A DNA stretch of 64,000 nt from Bryum argenteum (GCA_037043015.1 CM073324.1:22150097-22214096), one strand, 5' to 3'. Shown: positions 20,490 to 31,884, counted from the stretch's first letter. The notes: generated from the sequence alone by a model not told the origin. Translations and numbers: made by a program.

Positions 20490-22438
20490 CGTGAATCCTC
20501 TCTAACTTGATCGAATCCCACAGTCCTCTTATACAACTCACGTTCTCCAGGTGACTCGACACAAAACAGATTCCGCGACCCTGTACTAGACTAATCTCCA
20601 GACCTGGTTGATGTTGAAATGAAAAGTGGCGCCCCTTCAAAGCTTGCAGTGGGCACGAACTGACATCGATCGAGACCTCGGTACCGGATGTTCGATCGAA
20701 GATGCCCCTGCTCAATGCTTGAGAGAAACTCCAGAGAGCACACATCTGCTCGAGGGATCTACACGGAAAGGGTCTGATCGATCGAGACTTGGCTGATCGA
20801 GGGATCTATACGGAAAGTGTCTGATCGATCGAGACTTTGGCTGATCGAGTTGCAATAAGTGCCTGGTAAGTATGATTTGTGTATGAAACTCTGTATTTAC
20901 ACTGTCTCCTGGTCATTGACAACTTGGCCACGAGTTCACTGGGATGACGGTGAATATACGTCGAGCATGACATAGATTTACAAGTTGACTGATCATTTTG
21001 TATATTCCTGGAGTGTGGGAGTACACCTGGATAGTAATCCTGTTTCTGGGCAGTAAATTCGGTGAACTCTCCAGGGACACCTTTTTGTTTGACGACACAC
21101 AATTATTGTATTTATCATTTGCATGGATTGGATTTGTTATTTTGGAGCTTTCAACGGCCGTCTAGTGTCATATATTCTTTCATATATTGCTTGATTTGCT
21201 AAGTAACTGATTCATTGGCGTGTAGAGGTATCGAATTTTCAGGCCGACTTCATAAGGTTATATTTAGTAAGGGCGAGGCTGACCAGAGTCCAGACGACCC
21301 GTTTTAAGTGTCACTCTCTTTTAGGGGCAAAGTCTAGGTACATCCTATTATTCTTGAAAAGTCTATCATTCTAAATTAAAATCATGAAACATCGTATGCG
21401 TAGAAGATTGGTTTTCTACTGTATTGTGGAGACTGGGTCGTATTAAATCTCATTGCTAAACCAAAAGCACAAAAAACTTGCTTTGAGTTCTCAGGAGATG
21501 GGCACATGCTTAGTTCCTTACATCCAGCATTTGCGTATTCTCCTCTTCAATCTGTCAGTTGAGTGTTGTGACCCTCTCAAAAGCCCAATAAATAAATGCA
21601 ATGCAGCTGACTAATATCATTTTGCAAATTAAGGGTCCGGTCCTGGGCAAAACAAGTCTTTAAATGACTGGCAGTGTCCTACATGAAAGAGTCCAGGTCT
21701 ACAAGTTTGACAGGTCGCAAATTAGGTCATGCAAGAGAGGTCAAGTTCGGTTGGCGTATTTCGGAAGGGGTATTTCCTGTGGAGCTAAACTTCGGCTCAA
21801 GAAGAAGAAGAGATTCTCCAACCTATTTAGAGGTCAGAGTGAATAGAGTGTTCGTTCAACCTATCCTTGATTCATACTTGGGGCTCGATTGAGGGCTCGC
21901 CCAAAGTCTTCTAATTTAAATCAGTAGGATTGCTTGATTTCTTTAACTTCGGGCCGAACAACTTTACACTGTGACTAGACCCCAACTCCCATTTATTCTA
22001 CCTCCTCGGTGAGGGCACGATATGGGTACCCCCTCCACACTACTTTTTAAAAGTACTTTCTTTTAATAAAAGAACAGATGGTATCATAGGTTACATGGCT
22101 ATAGTTGTATTACATGCGGTTAAGAAAGGAAATTATGGCACATATATAATGAATCACACATAATGAGACGCGTCTTAGTGGTACCCATATCATGCCCTTG
22201 CCCTCCTCTCTTATGTGGGGGGTTTTTTTGGCGCCAAAACTTTGGGCCCATGTGAGGCAATTGGGACAAGTTTTTCCCCTGCCCAAACTTGGATCTTGGG
22301 CCCGATCATGCATCTCCATCGGATTGGGGGCTAGAACTGGGTGAAATCACGCTCACCTTCCGACCAGCCCCACAACATGAATAAAGTAAGTCTTTGCCAG
22401 TTTTGAAACTATGGGATTTAGTCCACTTCAGGGGTTAA
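20490..22438. other. Intergenic region upstream of the HypX-like gene
   Basis: The gene's 5' UTR and promoter should lie within the first few hundred bases. A ~52-bp tandem duplication (ggatctacacggaaag..ctgatcgatcgagactt) lies at about 20754-20850. A loosely inverted pair 'gagggca..gatatgggtacc' occurs near 22011 and 22200. No further gene was recognised. Confidence 0.4.
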
Positions 22439-22442
22439 TTAA

Positions 22443-22798
22443 CTCTTAACGGTCCTTGAGGTCTGAAACGGGCAGCCCAAAATTGGATCAGAGCATCAAT
22501 TTGGACTTGGGCATCATGAATAGTGCACTTTTCAAACTTAAGCATTATGAATGGACCAATCAATGATGAGCTTGCAACCCTCTACAAGTTTATGTACAAC
22601 CCAACCTACTTACCAGAATCCTTTCAAAGCACAAAATCACTCATACAAATTGTGATTTGAATTTATAAATTTCACTTCTTGAATGAATCATAAGAAGGTG
22701 ACCGGTTTGACATCAAAATATAAGTGAAAAGTTGAGTACAATGAGAGCTACAAGGCATATTCTGTAGGGAAAGAACCCCTCAGGCTTGCAAATAATCA
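22443..22798 (-). mobile_element. TTAA-element copy B (inverted, decayed end)
   Basis: A diverged copy of the 366-bp element at 23424-23789 in opposite orientation, so the two form a ~320-bp-armed inverted pair. Its outer end is TTAA at 22439-22442 followed by CTCTTAACGG. Its inner end runs into a 22-base poly(A) at ~22798-22820 and has lost a recognisable TIR. Confidence 0.5.
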
Positions 22799-23340
22799 AA
22801 AAAAAAAAAAAAAAAAAAAACCCAACTAAGAGTCCAGGTCATATCCCTTGACGATTAAAGCAAAACAGAAAAAAAACTGATTCCAAGGGATGTGACTTCG
22901 AAGGAACCAAAGTGGGAATCCAATCTGCTTGCTTGAATGATGGTATCTGGACTTCTAGAAGTCTCCCTCATGTCTCAAAATTCAATTTATTTTTTTATTT
23001 TATATATATATATATTTTAAATTCTCGACCTTGAATTGGAAAAACCAGAAACCGGACCTCCCAAAAACGCTTCAAACTTCATCACTTTATGACAAGAAAG
23101 CATTAAATTGTCGCTCACATTGTTTGCATGGAGTTCAAATTCCAAATTAATGAATGGTCCTCAAGACCTAAATAATCAAATTGTAGCCCACATTGCTTGC
23201 GTGGACCACCGCTACAACACAACCATGTCTTTTCTAAACAACCTGGTATGTCAGCAATGTGACGACCAATAAAACAAAAGATTCTACTTTTACACAATAA
23301 AATACACACCAAACAACCATGTTATAGTTTATTGGTTCTC
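22799..23340. other. Spacer between the two TTAA-element copies
   Basis: It begins with a 22-A run and includes a short (TA)n tract at ~23003-23016. No coding region or conserved motif was recognised. Confidence 0.4.
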
Positions 23341-23423
23341 GGTTTTTTATTGTACAGTGTCCACCCTTAGAGGGTTCAGTAGTCCTATACCATTGTTGTT
23401 ATGTCATGTTGGCATATCATTAA
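23341..23423. repeat. SINE-like repeat, left part, split by a TTAA element
   Basis: The segment 'cagtgtccaccc..agagggttcagtagtc' up to 'ggcatatcat' matches 32065-32130 of the uninterrupted copy near 32 kb. The match resumes at 23794 (gggtaggtcgaacagacac). The break falls exactly at the TTAA element. Confidence 0.65.
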
Positions 23424-23789
23424 CCCTTAAATGTCCAAGGAGCCCGGAGGGGGCTTTTTCCAACGGAATCTCCTCTGTAGCTCTCACTGTACTCAACATT
23501 TCACTTATATTTTGATGTCAAACAGGTCACCTTCTTCTGATGCATTCAAAAAGTGAAATTTCACAATTCAAATCTTAATTTGTATGAATGATTTTGTGCT
23601 TTGAAAGGATTGTGGTAGGTAGGTAGGTTGGGGTTGTACATAACCTTGTAGGAGGTTGCAAGCTCATCATTGATTGGTCTATCCATGATGCCCTTGTTCA
23701 AAAAGTGCACTATTCATGATGCCCAAGTCCAAAAGATGTTGTGATCCAATTTTGGGCTGCCCCAATCTGTATAGCTAGACGTATAAGGG
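23424..23789 (+). mobile_element. TTAA-flanked, CCC-ended element, copy A (366 bp)
   Basis: It starts CCCTTAAATGTCCA and ends with the inverted CCCTTATACGTCTA, with TTAA at 23420-23423 and 23790-23793. The boundaries are confirmed by the related repeat at ~32117-32150, which runs straight from 'gcatacatc' into 'taaggataggtcgaac' without the insert. No transposase ORF is present. The TTAA duplication and CCC ends suggest a piggyBac-like non-autonomous element. Confidence 0.75.
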
Positions 23790-23793
23790 TTAA

Positions 23794-24001
23794 GGGTAGG
23801 TCGAACAGACACTATATTCGCGCCAATCCATAGGGGTCTGATGTTCTTCTCCTTCTTCTTCGTGGCTTCTACTAAATCCCAAATGGATAGCCCAAGGCCC
23901 AATTGTTTTGAGGAATATGGTGCTCACCTATTATAATTTGGATTGTGCTTTGAGGTTTCTCATTTGTTGCCCCTATTGTAGGACAAATGGGAGTTTGGTA
24001 A
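23794..24001. other. Right part of the split SINE-like repeat and flank of the gypsy element
   Basis: Positions 23794-23860 continue the interrupted repeat. The last five bases (GGTAA, 23997-24001) are the left target-site duplication of the adjacent retrotransposon. Confidence 0.6.
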
Positions 24002-24489
24002 TGTAACAGGGCAAGAACTAGATTTTTGTGTTTGCTAGAAAAGTAGATAGATAGTTGAAACCATTTTAGGAGTTTTTAGAAAATTTTAGAATTTGAGGTA
24101 GATGGCCTATGTGGGACCCACCATAGAAGCTTCGAGAAGGTGGGGCCCACCTCTAGAGTCTTCTAGAAGGGCGGTTATCTAGGTGGGGCCCACCTCTAGG
24201 ACCTTCCGGAAAGTTCCATGGTGGGGCCCGCCATTGGAACATTCTAGAAAGTTCCAAGGGCGGTTAGGCAGAGTATAAATAGAACTGGCCGGGGCCATTT
24301 GGAGGCATGCGGTCAGGTACGCCTTAGTCCCTCTCTCTCAGTAAAGTTTGGTTTGTACTTTGCTTCTTTAGTTCTGCTTTGTTCTGTTCTGTTCAAGTCT
24401 ATTCGGTCTTGTTTAGCCCGGTTTTCTCAGATCTTGTTAGGTTAGCAGTGTTTGAGTGGTGACCAAAGAGAGAATTCAGTCCCGTTTCA
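24002..24489 (+). repeat. Left LTR of the chromovirus element
   Basis: It begins TGTAACAGG and ends TTTCA. Several GGGGCCCAC-type palindromes occur. Four clusters of alternating GAA/TTC heat-shock units lie at 24126-24138, 24161-24168, 24204-24216 and 24237-24254, followed by TATAAATA at 24274-24281. Confidence 0.95.
24126..24281 (+). promoter_or_regulatory. LTR promoter: heat-shock-element cluster plus TATA box
   Basis: The best site reads GAAcaTTCtaGAAagTTC (24237-24254), a four-unit perfect heat-shock element. Others are GAAgcTTCgaGAA (24126-24138), TTCtaGAA (24161-24168) and TTCcgGAAagTTC (24204-24216). The TATA box TATAAATA lies 20 bases after the last unit. The right LTR keeps the same layout, with TTCtgGAAagTTC at the third site. 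Confidence 0.75.
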
Positions 24490-24490
24490 T

Positions 24491-24502
24491 TGGTATCAGA
24501 GC
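24491..24502 (+). other. Primer-binding site, initiator-Met tRNA type
   Basis: TGGTATCAGAGC begins two bases after the left LTR. It is the standard plant tRNA-iMet complement used to prime minus-strand DNA synthesis. Confidence 0.9.
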
Positions 24503-24663
24503 GAGTGTCAGTCTATCCTTACGTTAGGTGCTATTAGCAAGAAGTCTACTTGAGAGTCAGTCATTGTGGTTTCATCAAGTCTTGTCCTTGGATCTACATG
24601 GAGTTCCTTTCAAGGATTTGGCTAGAACGAGAGAAGGCGTCACGGTAGCAGAGGTCGTCGGAA

Positions 24664-25290
24664 GAATTGCATCATGAGAGAAATGGCGGAACCTACTCAC
24701 ATGGAGACTCGATTCAAAGACCTACTAGACCAGATTGCTTTGCATTACAAGGACAAGCGGACGCTTCTAGAGCTAGAGAATTGACAATCTGCGAGGTCAA
24801 GTTGAGCAAGCCCAAACATATTCGTGAACTTCAAGACAAGATGATGTATCTCAATGGCTTTTCAAAGATGCGACAAAATCTCCAACTGTCCGGGCGAACT
24901 CAACCGAAGGAATTATATATGCGACCCGCTATTTGAGGGTGCAAGAGACCATTTGGTGGCGACTTGAGCTCAAAACTATGGAGCTCAAGGCGGATTTCAA
25001 AATTGGGAGGAATTTGAGACCGAGCTCACAAACCGCTTTCGGCCCATCAATGCGGAGAAGTTAGCGCGCGATCGCTTGGCCACCTTGACATAGCTAAGGT
25101 CGGTCAAAGAGTATGTCACCCGGTTCAAATCCATATGTCTCCAAATACCCAATGTTTCGGAGGGAGAGATGATGGATCGATTTGTTCGAGGATTGAAGCC
25201 GATCGTTCATCGAGAAGTGGAATTAAGAGACCCTCAAACATTTGAGGAGGCGGTTAGGATTGCGAAAGAGTTGATGCCATAAACTTGAGA
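24664..25290 (+). pseudogene. gag remnant of the chromovirus
   Basis: A first open segment (24667-24936) contains basic, helical sequence. A second, after a frame change and stop, has the retrotransposon-gag signature (VKEYVTRFKSICLQIP..., FVRGLKPIVHREVEL, TFEEAVRIA) at about 25100-25270. A zinc knuckle is not intact. Confidence 0.75.
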
Positions 25291-25667
25291 AATCGTGGAG
25301 TACGACTGCAGATGGAACCCTACGCCACCACCTACTATGGTAGTCCAACAACCGACGCCAATGGAGATTGACGCCCGCAAGGACCATTGACGCCACAGAC
25401 GACAATTATTGGCACGGAAGGGATTGTGCTTCTCTCTGTCGAAAGTCGTGCCATCGATTGGAGAGTGTCCAAATCGTCAGAATTCCGGTGCCAACAAACC
25501 AAGGCGGATCCACAACCTCGAGGCTGACCAAGATGATGAAGGAATGGAGCAGGGAAACGGGGCTCCCCAGTAAGGGCACCGAGGACCAATACTGGGGATA
25601 GTTGTTGTCTCTCAGAGTCAAACAACATGGCCTCGGGCAACACTCAAAAAGGTCAGCGATATGTCTC

Positions 25668-25910
25668 ACAGGTCGACTTAGAAGACAACCGTGTCGAGTA
25701 CTAGTGGATTGCGGTTCTACGGAGAATTGCATCTCGACCGCAATTGCCAACCGACTTGGGATCAAGACTAAGGTGATCACCGGAGGGACTATATACCTCG
25801 CAGACGATCGGGAAAATGATTTAAGTGAGACATGTGAAGAAGAGACCTTGAGATTGTGTGATGCCTATGCACTACGAGGAAAATTTAAGGTAACGAAGCT
25901 CGAGATATGA
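25668..25910 (+). pseudogene. Aspartic protease remnant of the chromovirus
   Basis: The frame carries VLVDCGSTENCIS followed by ANRLGI, the retroviral-protease pattern with DCG in place of the usual D(S/T)G. It ends at a stop at 25910, before reverse transcriptase in a different frame. Confidence 0.65.
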
Positions 25911-26200
25911 TGTTATCCCAGGAATGCCGTGGTTGGAGGCGGAAATAAGCGATTGACCGGGCTGGCAAGAACCATCTCTTTTAACGAAGGTGGGCGCAAG
26001 ATAATTCTCCATGCTTCAACATCAAGTGGATTGAAGAAACGACAGACAACTAAAGGCATATTGGTGGGGATGGCCTTCATGAAGAAACAGATGTCGAAAG
26101 CAGCGGCCGGTGTATGTGGTGGTTCCAAATATTGCTTCAATGGTAGAGAAGAGAGCCGAAGGAGCGAGAACGAGTTGAGCAACTTATCGGCGAGTTCGAG

Positions 26201-26926
26201 ATGTCTTTCCCGCCGACTTACCTAGTGGTTTACCACCGATCGAGGTGCTCCTTCCACATAGACTTAATGCCGGAAGCTAAACCAAAGAATCGGCCAATTT
26301 ATCGCCTAGCACCAAACGAGCTTGAGGAGTCGAGGAAGACGTTGGACGAGCTTTTGGAGAAGGGCCTCATTCGAGAAAGCACATCGCCATGGGGAGCACC
26401 TGTCCTTTTTGCACCCAAAAAGGATGGTGGATTGCGGCTATGCATCGATTATCGGGGCCTTAATAAGCAGACCATCAAAAATGCTTATCCACTCCCACGT
26501 GTGGATGACCTTCTTGATCAACTTCGAGGCGCAACCATTTTTAGCAAGCTAGATCTTCGAAGTGGATACTGGCAGATACCAATTGCAAAAGAGGATATTG
26601 AAAAGACAGCATTTCGTACGCGCTATGGACATTTTGAGTGGCTCGTTCTGCCTTTTGGTCTCACCAATGCCCCAGCTTCTTTCATGGGTCACATGAACAG
26701 GTTGTTCCGGGACCTTTTGGACAAGTGTGTAGTTGTTTTCATTGACGACATTTTGATCTATAGTAAAACCCCGGAAGAGCATGACCAACATCTACGGGAG
26801 GTGCTACGTCGGTTACGGGATAGTCACTTCTATTGCAAGCAATCAAAGTGTGAACTTTGGAAGTCCGAGGTCACCTTTTTGGGGCATGTAGTATCATTCG
26901 AGGTGTGTGTACATGGAACAAGCTAA
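26201..26926 (+). pseudogene. Reverse transcriptase segment of the chromovirus
   Basis: A 241-codon open stretch contains the gypsy RT blocks: [51 protein letters not shown] and the catalytic [12 protein letters not shown] (FIDD box). A frame break occurs just after GHVVS, so the palm is intact but not joined to RNase H. Confidence 0.9.
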
Positions 26927-26959
26927 GGTGAATGCGGTGAAAGGACCGCCAACTCCCAA

Positions 26960-27372
26960 GGATGTTTCAAGTTCGTTCTTTCTTAGGCCTCGCTTGGATA
27001 CTATCGTCGTTTTGTTCGGCGGTTTTGCGCACATTCTTTGCTCCTCCGACAAATCTATTGGAGAAGGGCGCTCCATTTGAGTGGAAACTACAACAACAAG
27101 GCGCTTTCAATAATTTGAAGGAGGCACTCACTACTGCTCCAATTGTGCAACCATATGATCCTGACCTTCCGTGTACGGTTGACATTGACGCCTCCGACTT
27201 TGCTATAGGCGCGGTCCTCCAACAAGACTTCGGTAGGGGCCTTCAACCGGTGGCATATGAGTCACGCAAACTTAAGAGGGCAGAGCGCAACTATTCTGCA
27301 CGTGATCGGGAACAACTAGCAATTGTACATGCTACCAAAGTATGGCGGCACTATCTATTGGGAAACTCGTGA
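26960..27372 (+). pseudogene. RNase H segment of the chromovirus
   Basis: The segment has the LEKGAPFEW...FNNLKEALTTAP connection, TVDIDASDFAIGAVLQQD with the catalytic Asp, and YSARDREQLAIVHATKVWRHYL. It ends prematurely with a stop after LLGNS. The rest of the domain continues in another frame. Confidence 0.85.
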
Positions 27373-27652
27373 CAATTGGACCGATCATCGGCCCTTACTA
27401 CATGATCCGCATTTAGAAAATATGAAATCGAGACACCACCGGGGAAGAAGAACGATTCTGGCTATTTGATATTCAACTTCAAGATGCAAGCAAGGGCGAC
27501 AACATATTGTGCCGTGACGCTTTATCTCGGAGACCAGATCCAAAATCAATCGGAGGACACGAGGGAGATTGCTACCATTAGTAGTATTGTTCCGGATCTA
27601 ACCAGAGGAGAGAGAATGGAAGGAAGCCACCTACCAGGATGCTTACTTCACA

Positions 27653-28570
27653 ATGGTGACTGATCGAGTAGAGGTAGGTGATGTGCAATATCAAGATTAC
27701 AACCTCGTTGACGGCCTCCTCTATTTTAAGAAGCGGGTTTATGTACCTAACGATGCTAAACTTCGAACCCGCATACTTCAAGAAGGGCATGACATTCCTA
27801 TCTCTGGACATCTCGGACGTGAGAAGACCTTAGAACGGATTTCTAGAACATGGTTTTGGGTGGGCTTGGATCGTGATGTTCGAGCTTTTGTGCGTTCCTG
27901 TGAGCCATGCCAACGGAACAAGGCACGCAATACTGCACCTCTTGGACTGCTGCAGCCGATTCCACTACCTACGGTACGATGGGGACAAGTAACCATGGAT
28001 CTCATTACTTGTTTGCCACAGACGCATCGTAATCACACTGCGGTTGCTGTCTTTGTGGACCGCCTTTCGAAGCAAATTCATTTGGTCATGATACGCTCCG
28101 ATATTGATGCCCCAACACTTGCACGAGTCTTTTTCGATCATCGTCTTCCGTCATCATGGATTGCCTCGTGTCATTATCTCGGATCGGGATCCGCGCTTCA
28201 CAGGGAGTTTCCGCAAGCACTATTCAAGCTTCTCGGCACACGGCTTGCTATGTCCACGCCCTTTCATCCTCGTGATCGACGATGGGCGGACAGAGCGTGC
28301 TAACCGGACCTTGGAGGATATCTTTGCGGGCGTTTGTGGCAATTCACCACAACGACCGGGATGAGATCGACCCTTTGGAGTTCGCCTATAATGATAGTTC
28401 CCAAGCAAGCACGGGTCATTCACCATTCTTTCTTAACGCCGGTCGCACCCGATTACGCCGCAACGCCCACCGCCCCATCAACACCAACAACCCTACAACG
28501 GAGGAGTTTATACAACGACTAACATCGGCGTTGCAAAAGAGGCTCGACAATGCTCCTCATCGCACGTAAT
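27653..28570 (+). pseudogene. Integrase segment of the chromovirus, frameshifted
   Basis: The zinc-binding region (GHLGREKTLERIS...CEPCQRNK) and first catalytic Asp (VTMDLITCLP) lie in the 27653-28303 frame. After ~28140 the sequence moves between frames (28104-28364, 28282-28569), where VIISDRDPRFTG and FAYNDSSQASTGHSPFFLN are recognisable. Confidence 0.85.
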
Positions 28571-28869
28571 CGACAAAAACAATATGCAGATAACCACCGG
28601 TAACATAAGACCTTTCGAGAAGGTGACTTGGTTCTCGCTCTCAAATGCCAACCTTCCGTTAGCTACATCGACTCAAGTCCGTAAACTTGCACTTGGTGGA
28701 TTGGACCTTTCCGAATCTCTACGGTCATATCTCGATGTTGCATACCGCCTCGAGCTTCCGCCACATATCCACATCCATCCAGCTTTTTCATGTCTCGCAT
28801 GACTCAAGAATTTCATCTTCAATCGGAGCGCTTACCAGCCGACATCGCCCTCCGCCGCCACCGGTAGTG

Positions 28870-29058
28870 ATTGAAGACCAGGAGGAATATGAAGTGGATC
28901 GCATTTTGGAACACCGCTATCTTCGTCGTGGCAATGGACGTCCGCAACTACAATACAAAGTCCGATGGAAAGGTTATCCCATCCACGATGCAACATGGGA
29001 GCCCGCTCACAACCTTACCCATTGTCAAGAAACCATTTGGAGATATCATCGGGAGTGA
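28870..29058 (+). pseudogene. Chromodomain at the integrase C-terminus
   Basis: The sequence EEYEVDRILEHRYLRRGNG followed by QLQYKVRWKGYPIHDATWEP has the aromatic-cage layout of a chromodomain (Y, W, W). It is thought to tether integrase to modified histone tails and bias insertion, by established chromovirus biology. Confidence 0.9.
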
Positions 29059-29092
29059 ACGAGGGCGTTCCGCATTAGCGGAGGGGATTAAT

Positions 29093-29580
29093 TATAACAG
29101 GCGAGAACTAGATTTTTGTGTTTCTTTAGAAAAGTAGATAGATAGTTGAAACCATTTTAGGAGTTTTTAGAAAATTTTAGAATTTGAGGTAGATGGCCTA
29201 TGTGGGACCCACCATAGAAGCTTCGAGAAGGTGGGGCCCACCTCTAGAGTCTTCTAGAAGGGCGGTTATCTAGGTGGGGCCCACCTCTAGGACCTTCTGG
29301 AAAGTTCCATGGTGGGGCCCGCCATTGGAACATTCTAGAAAGTTCCAAGGGCGGTTAGGCAGAGTATAAATAGAACTGGCCGGGGCCATTTGGAGGCATG
29401 CGGTCAGGTACGCCTTAGTCCCTCTCTCTCAGTAAAGTTTGGTTTGTACTTTGCTTCTTTAGTTCTGCTTTGTTCTGTTCTGTTCAAGTCTATTCGGTCT
29501 TGTTTAGCCCGGTTTTCTCAGATCTTGTTAGGTTAGCAGTGTTTGAGTGGTGACCAAAAAGAGAATTCAGTCCCGTTTCA
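29093..29580 (+). repeat. Right LTR of the chromovirus element
   Basis: It matches the left LTR apart from a few changes near the start (TATAACAGGCG for TGTAACAGGGC, a 1-base indel near 29125) and two point changes. It is preceded by a purine tract (gcggagggga) and followed by GGTAA at 29581-29585. Confidence 0.95.
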
Positions 29581-29585
29581 GGTAA

Positions 29586-31700
29586 GTACGTATGATTTCA
29601 AAATATGGGGTGATGTTTAGCTAAATGAGAATTTCGTCGAATTGGCCATGTGAACTTGCTAAATGTCATCTCTTCATCACTATTTAGAGGGTGTTAAAAA
29701 AAATTTAAAAAATAAAAAGATAAAAAATAGAAATTGTTTTTTCTCAACAAAAGTTTTTTTTTTTTTTTCTTTTTTGTATCTAGCTTTGATAAGAGAGGAT
29801 ATGTTGAACAAAGCAATTATGTTGACTTTAAGAGATTCTTTAGAAGAAAAAAAACCATTACAAAAGGCCTAATTATGCTTAGTGCCTAGTTTGACTTAGT
29901 TCAGAATAAGGCTATAAGCTAGCTCTATAGCAATAAGAATTTTTAAGTTTTCACTTAAAAAATCTTATTTCTCTTTGGAAAGGTAATATTTGCCAACACA
30001 ATTGAGATGTTGATTCATGATCATGTATTATGTATTTTTAAAGTGGAGAACAAGTAGTTTGTTGTTATTTTACTACTGCTAGAAACATTCCAAAATAATA
30101 ATAATAATTGGACTTCACATAATTACAAACAAGTGCTAACTGATTTCATTTCCCTATCTATGAAAAGTTAATTATTTCAAGTGTCACTTTTTCTCAACGT
30201 TTTACCAAAAGAGTATGTACTAGTAAGGCCTACTAGACTAGTTGAAATTAGAGAATTAGTGACCATTGTAAAAGTTGATTCATGTAGTTTCTATAAGGTA
30301 TATAATAAAAAGATTTTACAAAGTCATTGCATAACAGTTTTCTTCTTTACATCTTGGAGTTAGAGTTGGCCGAGTGTTCACTCAAAGAGTTGGCCAGTCA
30401 TTGGAAGAGTTGGCCAGTCATTGGAAGAGTTGGTCAGTGGTCGTTGAAGGATTCTAAAGAATCATTAATTTTTTATTTTTTATTTTTTATTTTTTAATTT
30501 TTTTTTAAATTTTAATTTTTTTATTTTTATTTTTTTTTGTTTGCATCTTCAAGTGAAATTTGGTTTAAGGTCACCATCAATGAACATTGTAAATTTGAAT
30601 TTGTTGGTATTAAGTAAGATAGAATCTTTTTCTCGGATATTTCATTGGAATCAATAGTAACAAATGGATATCCAAAAAACATTTCTCACAAGATTTTGAC
30701 TCTTGTGCATGGTTGTTTTCTTGACTCATCAAATAACCTTCACTTTCTGTTGTACACACCTTGACTCTTTGGTGTGTTTTTGAATCAACTACATATACAC
30801 AATTGTGATACTTGGTGAAGCAATTTGTTAATTATTCTCCTCAAATAGAGTTTTTTCTCTAACCCATGAATAGCATGAGTATTTCATACAAAAATCTTTT
30901 TGAAAGTTCAAGCTATTGTCTTTTAAGTCCCATCTTTACCCGATTTTTGGTATGTCTACTTACCTCATTACTCAATTAATACTAGAAATAGAACTTTTCT
31001 TGTGATTCTTACCAATTTTTTTCTTCTTCAATTGAATATTCAATTGGCTAGTTGGCCAATTTTACCATCTACAAATACTCCCCAAGTTTTGTTAAGATTT
31101 TTGGCAACTTAGATTCACCCCTAAAGATCCTCGATACAAAATTATCTAAATTATCAAAGAAGAACCTTTTTCTACTTCAGGCCCAAAGAAACTCAATCCA
31201 AGAATTAATTGGAAGATCCAACCGTAGGATCTTGAAGTTAACTTGACCCTTCACTCAAATGTCAAATTTGAACTGTTAAATTTTCTCCGATTATGAGATT
31301 ACAATAGTCAAAGTTGACTGAATTTTTTTCCATGCGGGAATTCCAAAAAGTCATTTCGGCTTTCTTGGATCTCTTCATGCACGTGCATTCAATTTTTGGC
31401 AACTTTTGATGCCATATTTAGTTCATACCTTCTCCCACCACTATGACAATTCAAAAATAGAATTTTTAGATCTCCTACCAACAATGGGACGATTCAAAAA
31501 TAGGATTTTAGACAATTGGTAAACTATTAAAAAAATTGGACCTTGAGGTTCACATGGCTGAATGTTCTTCACCACTTGGAGGTATTATTCCATGTTGATT
31601 CTTTCCATCATTTCATGGAATTGCTACTATTTCAATTTAAGCCTGGAATAATTGAGAGTGTATCTTCATAAGATACCTGGACATGGACAAACCAATTGCA
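29586..31700. other. AT-rich intergenic region
   Basis: The region has T/A-rich homopolymer tracts near 29750 and 30470-30540 and a short tandem repeat 'agagttggccagtcattgga' at ~30390-30440. No gene was recognised. Confidence 0.4.
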
Positions 31701-31711
31701 CGGAGAAAATT

Positions 31712-31830
31712 AGTAGAAAAATAGCGCAAGTGGAATCATCGTTTTTGAATTCTTCTACATTGAGTTATGAATTTCTGAAGTTGGAAATCAATTGGTGCTT
31801 TTAAATTTGTGCCCTAAAGTGACACTGTGC
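31712..31830 (+). repeat. Third copy of the dispersed 'gtgccctaaa' repeat
   Basis: It contains 'gcaagtggaatcatcgtttttgaattcttctac', 'gagttatgaatttctgaagttg' and 'ggtgcttttaaatttgtgccctaaag', paralleling the copies in PYRD intron 4 and at 5690. Confidence 0.5.
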
Positions 31831-31884
31831 GGTGAGTACACTGTACAGATGTATATGGGAAAGCTAATATGTACGTGTGAGGGA

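Larger units (their letters stand above)
24002..29580 (+). mobile_element. Full-length Ty3/gypsy chromovirus-type LTR retrotransposon (5.58 kb), coding-defective
   Basis: Two 488-bp LTRs (24002-24489, 29093-29580) bracket the domain order gag, protease, reverse transcriptase, RNase H, integrase, chromodomain. That is the order of Ty3/gypsy, with the terminal chromodomain placing it among chromoviruses. GGTAA occurs immediately outside both ends (23997-24001, 29581-29585). A tRNA-iMet-type primer site follows the left LTR and a purine-rich tract precedes the right one. Gag and pol are broken by stops and frameshifts, so this copy is not autonomous. The LTRs differ by only about six or seven events, so it inserted fairly recently. 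Confidence 0.95.

Noticed and set aside
22443..23789. One single 1.35-kb foldback transposon with TTAA ends
   Set aside because: The uninterrupted relative near 32.1 kb shows that the right element is only 23424-23789. The left arm is a separate inverted copy.
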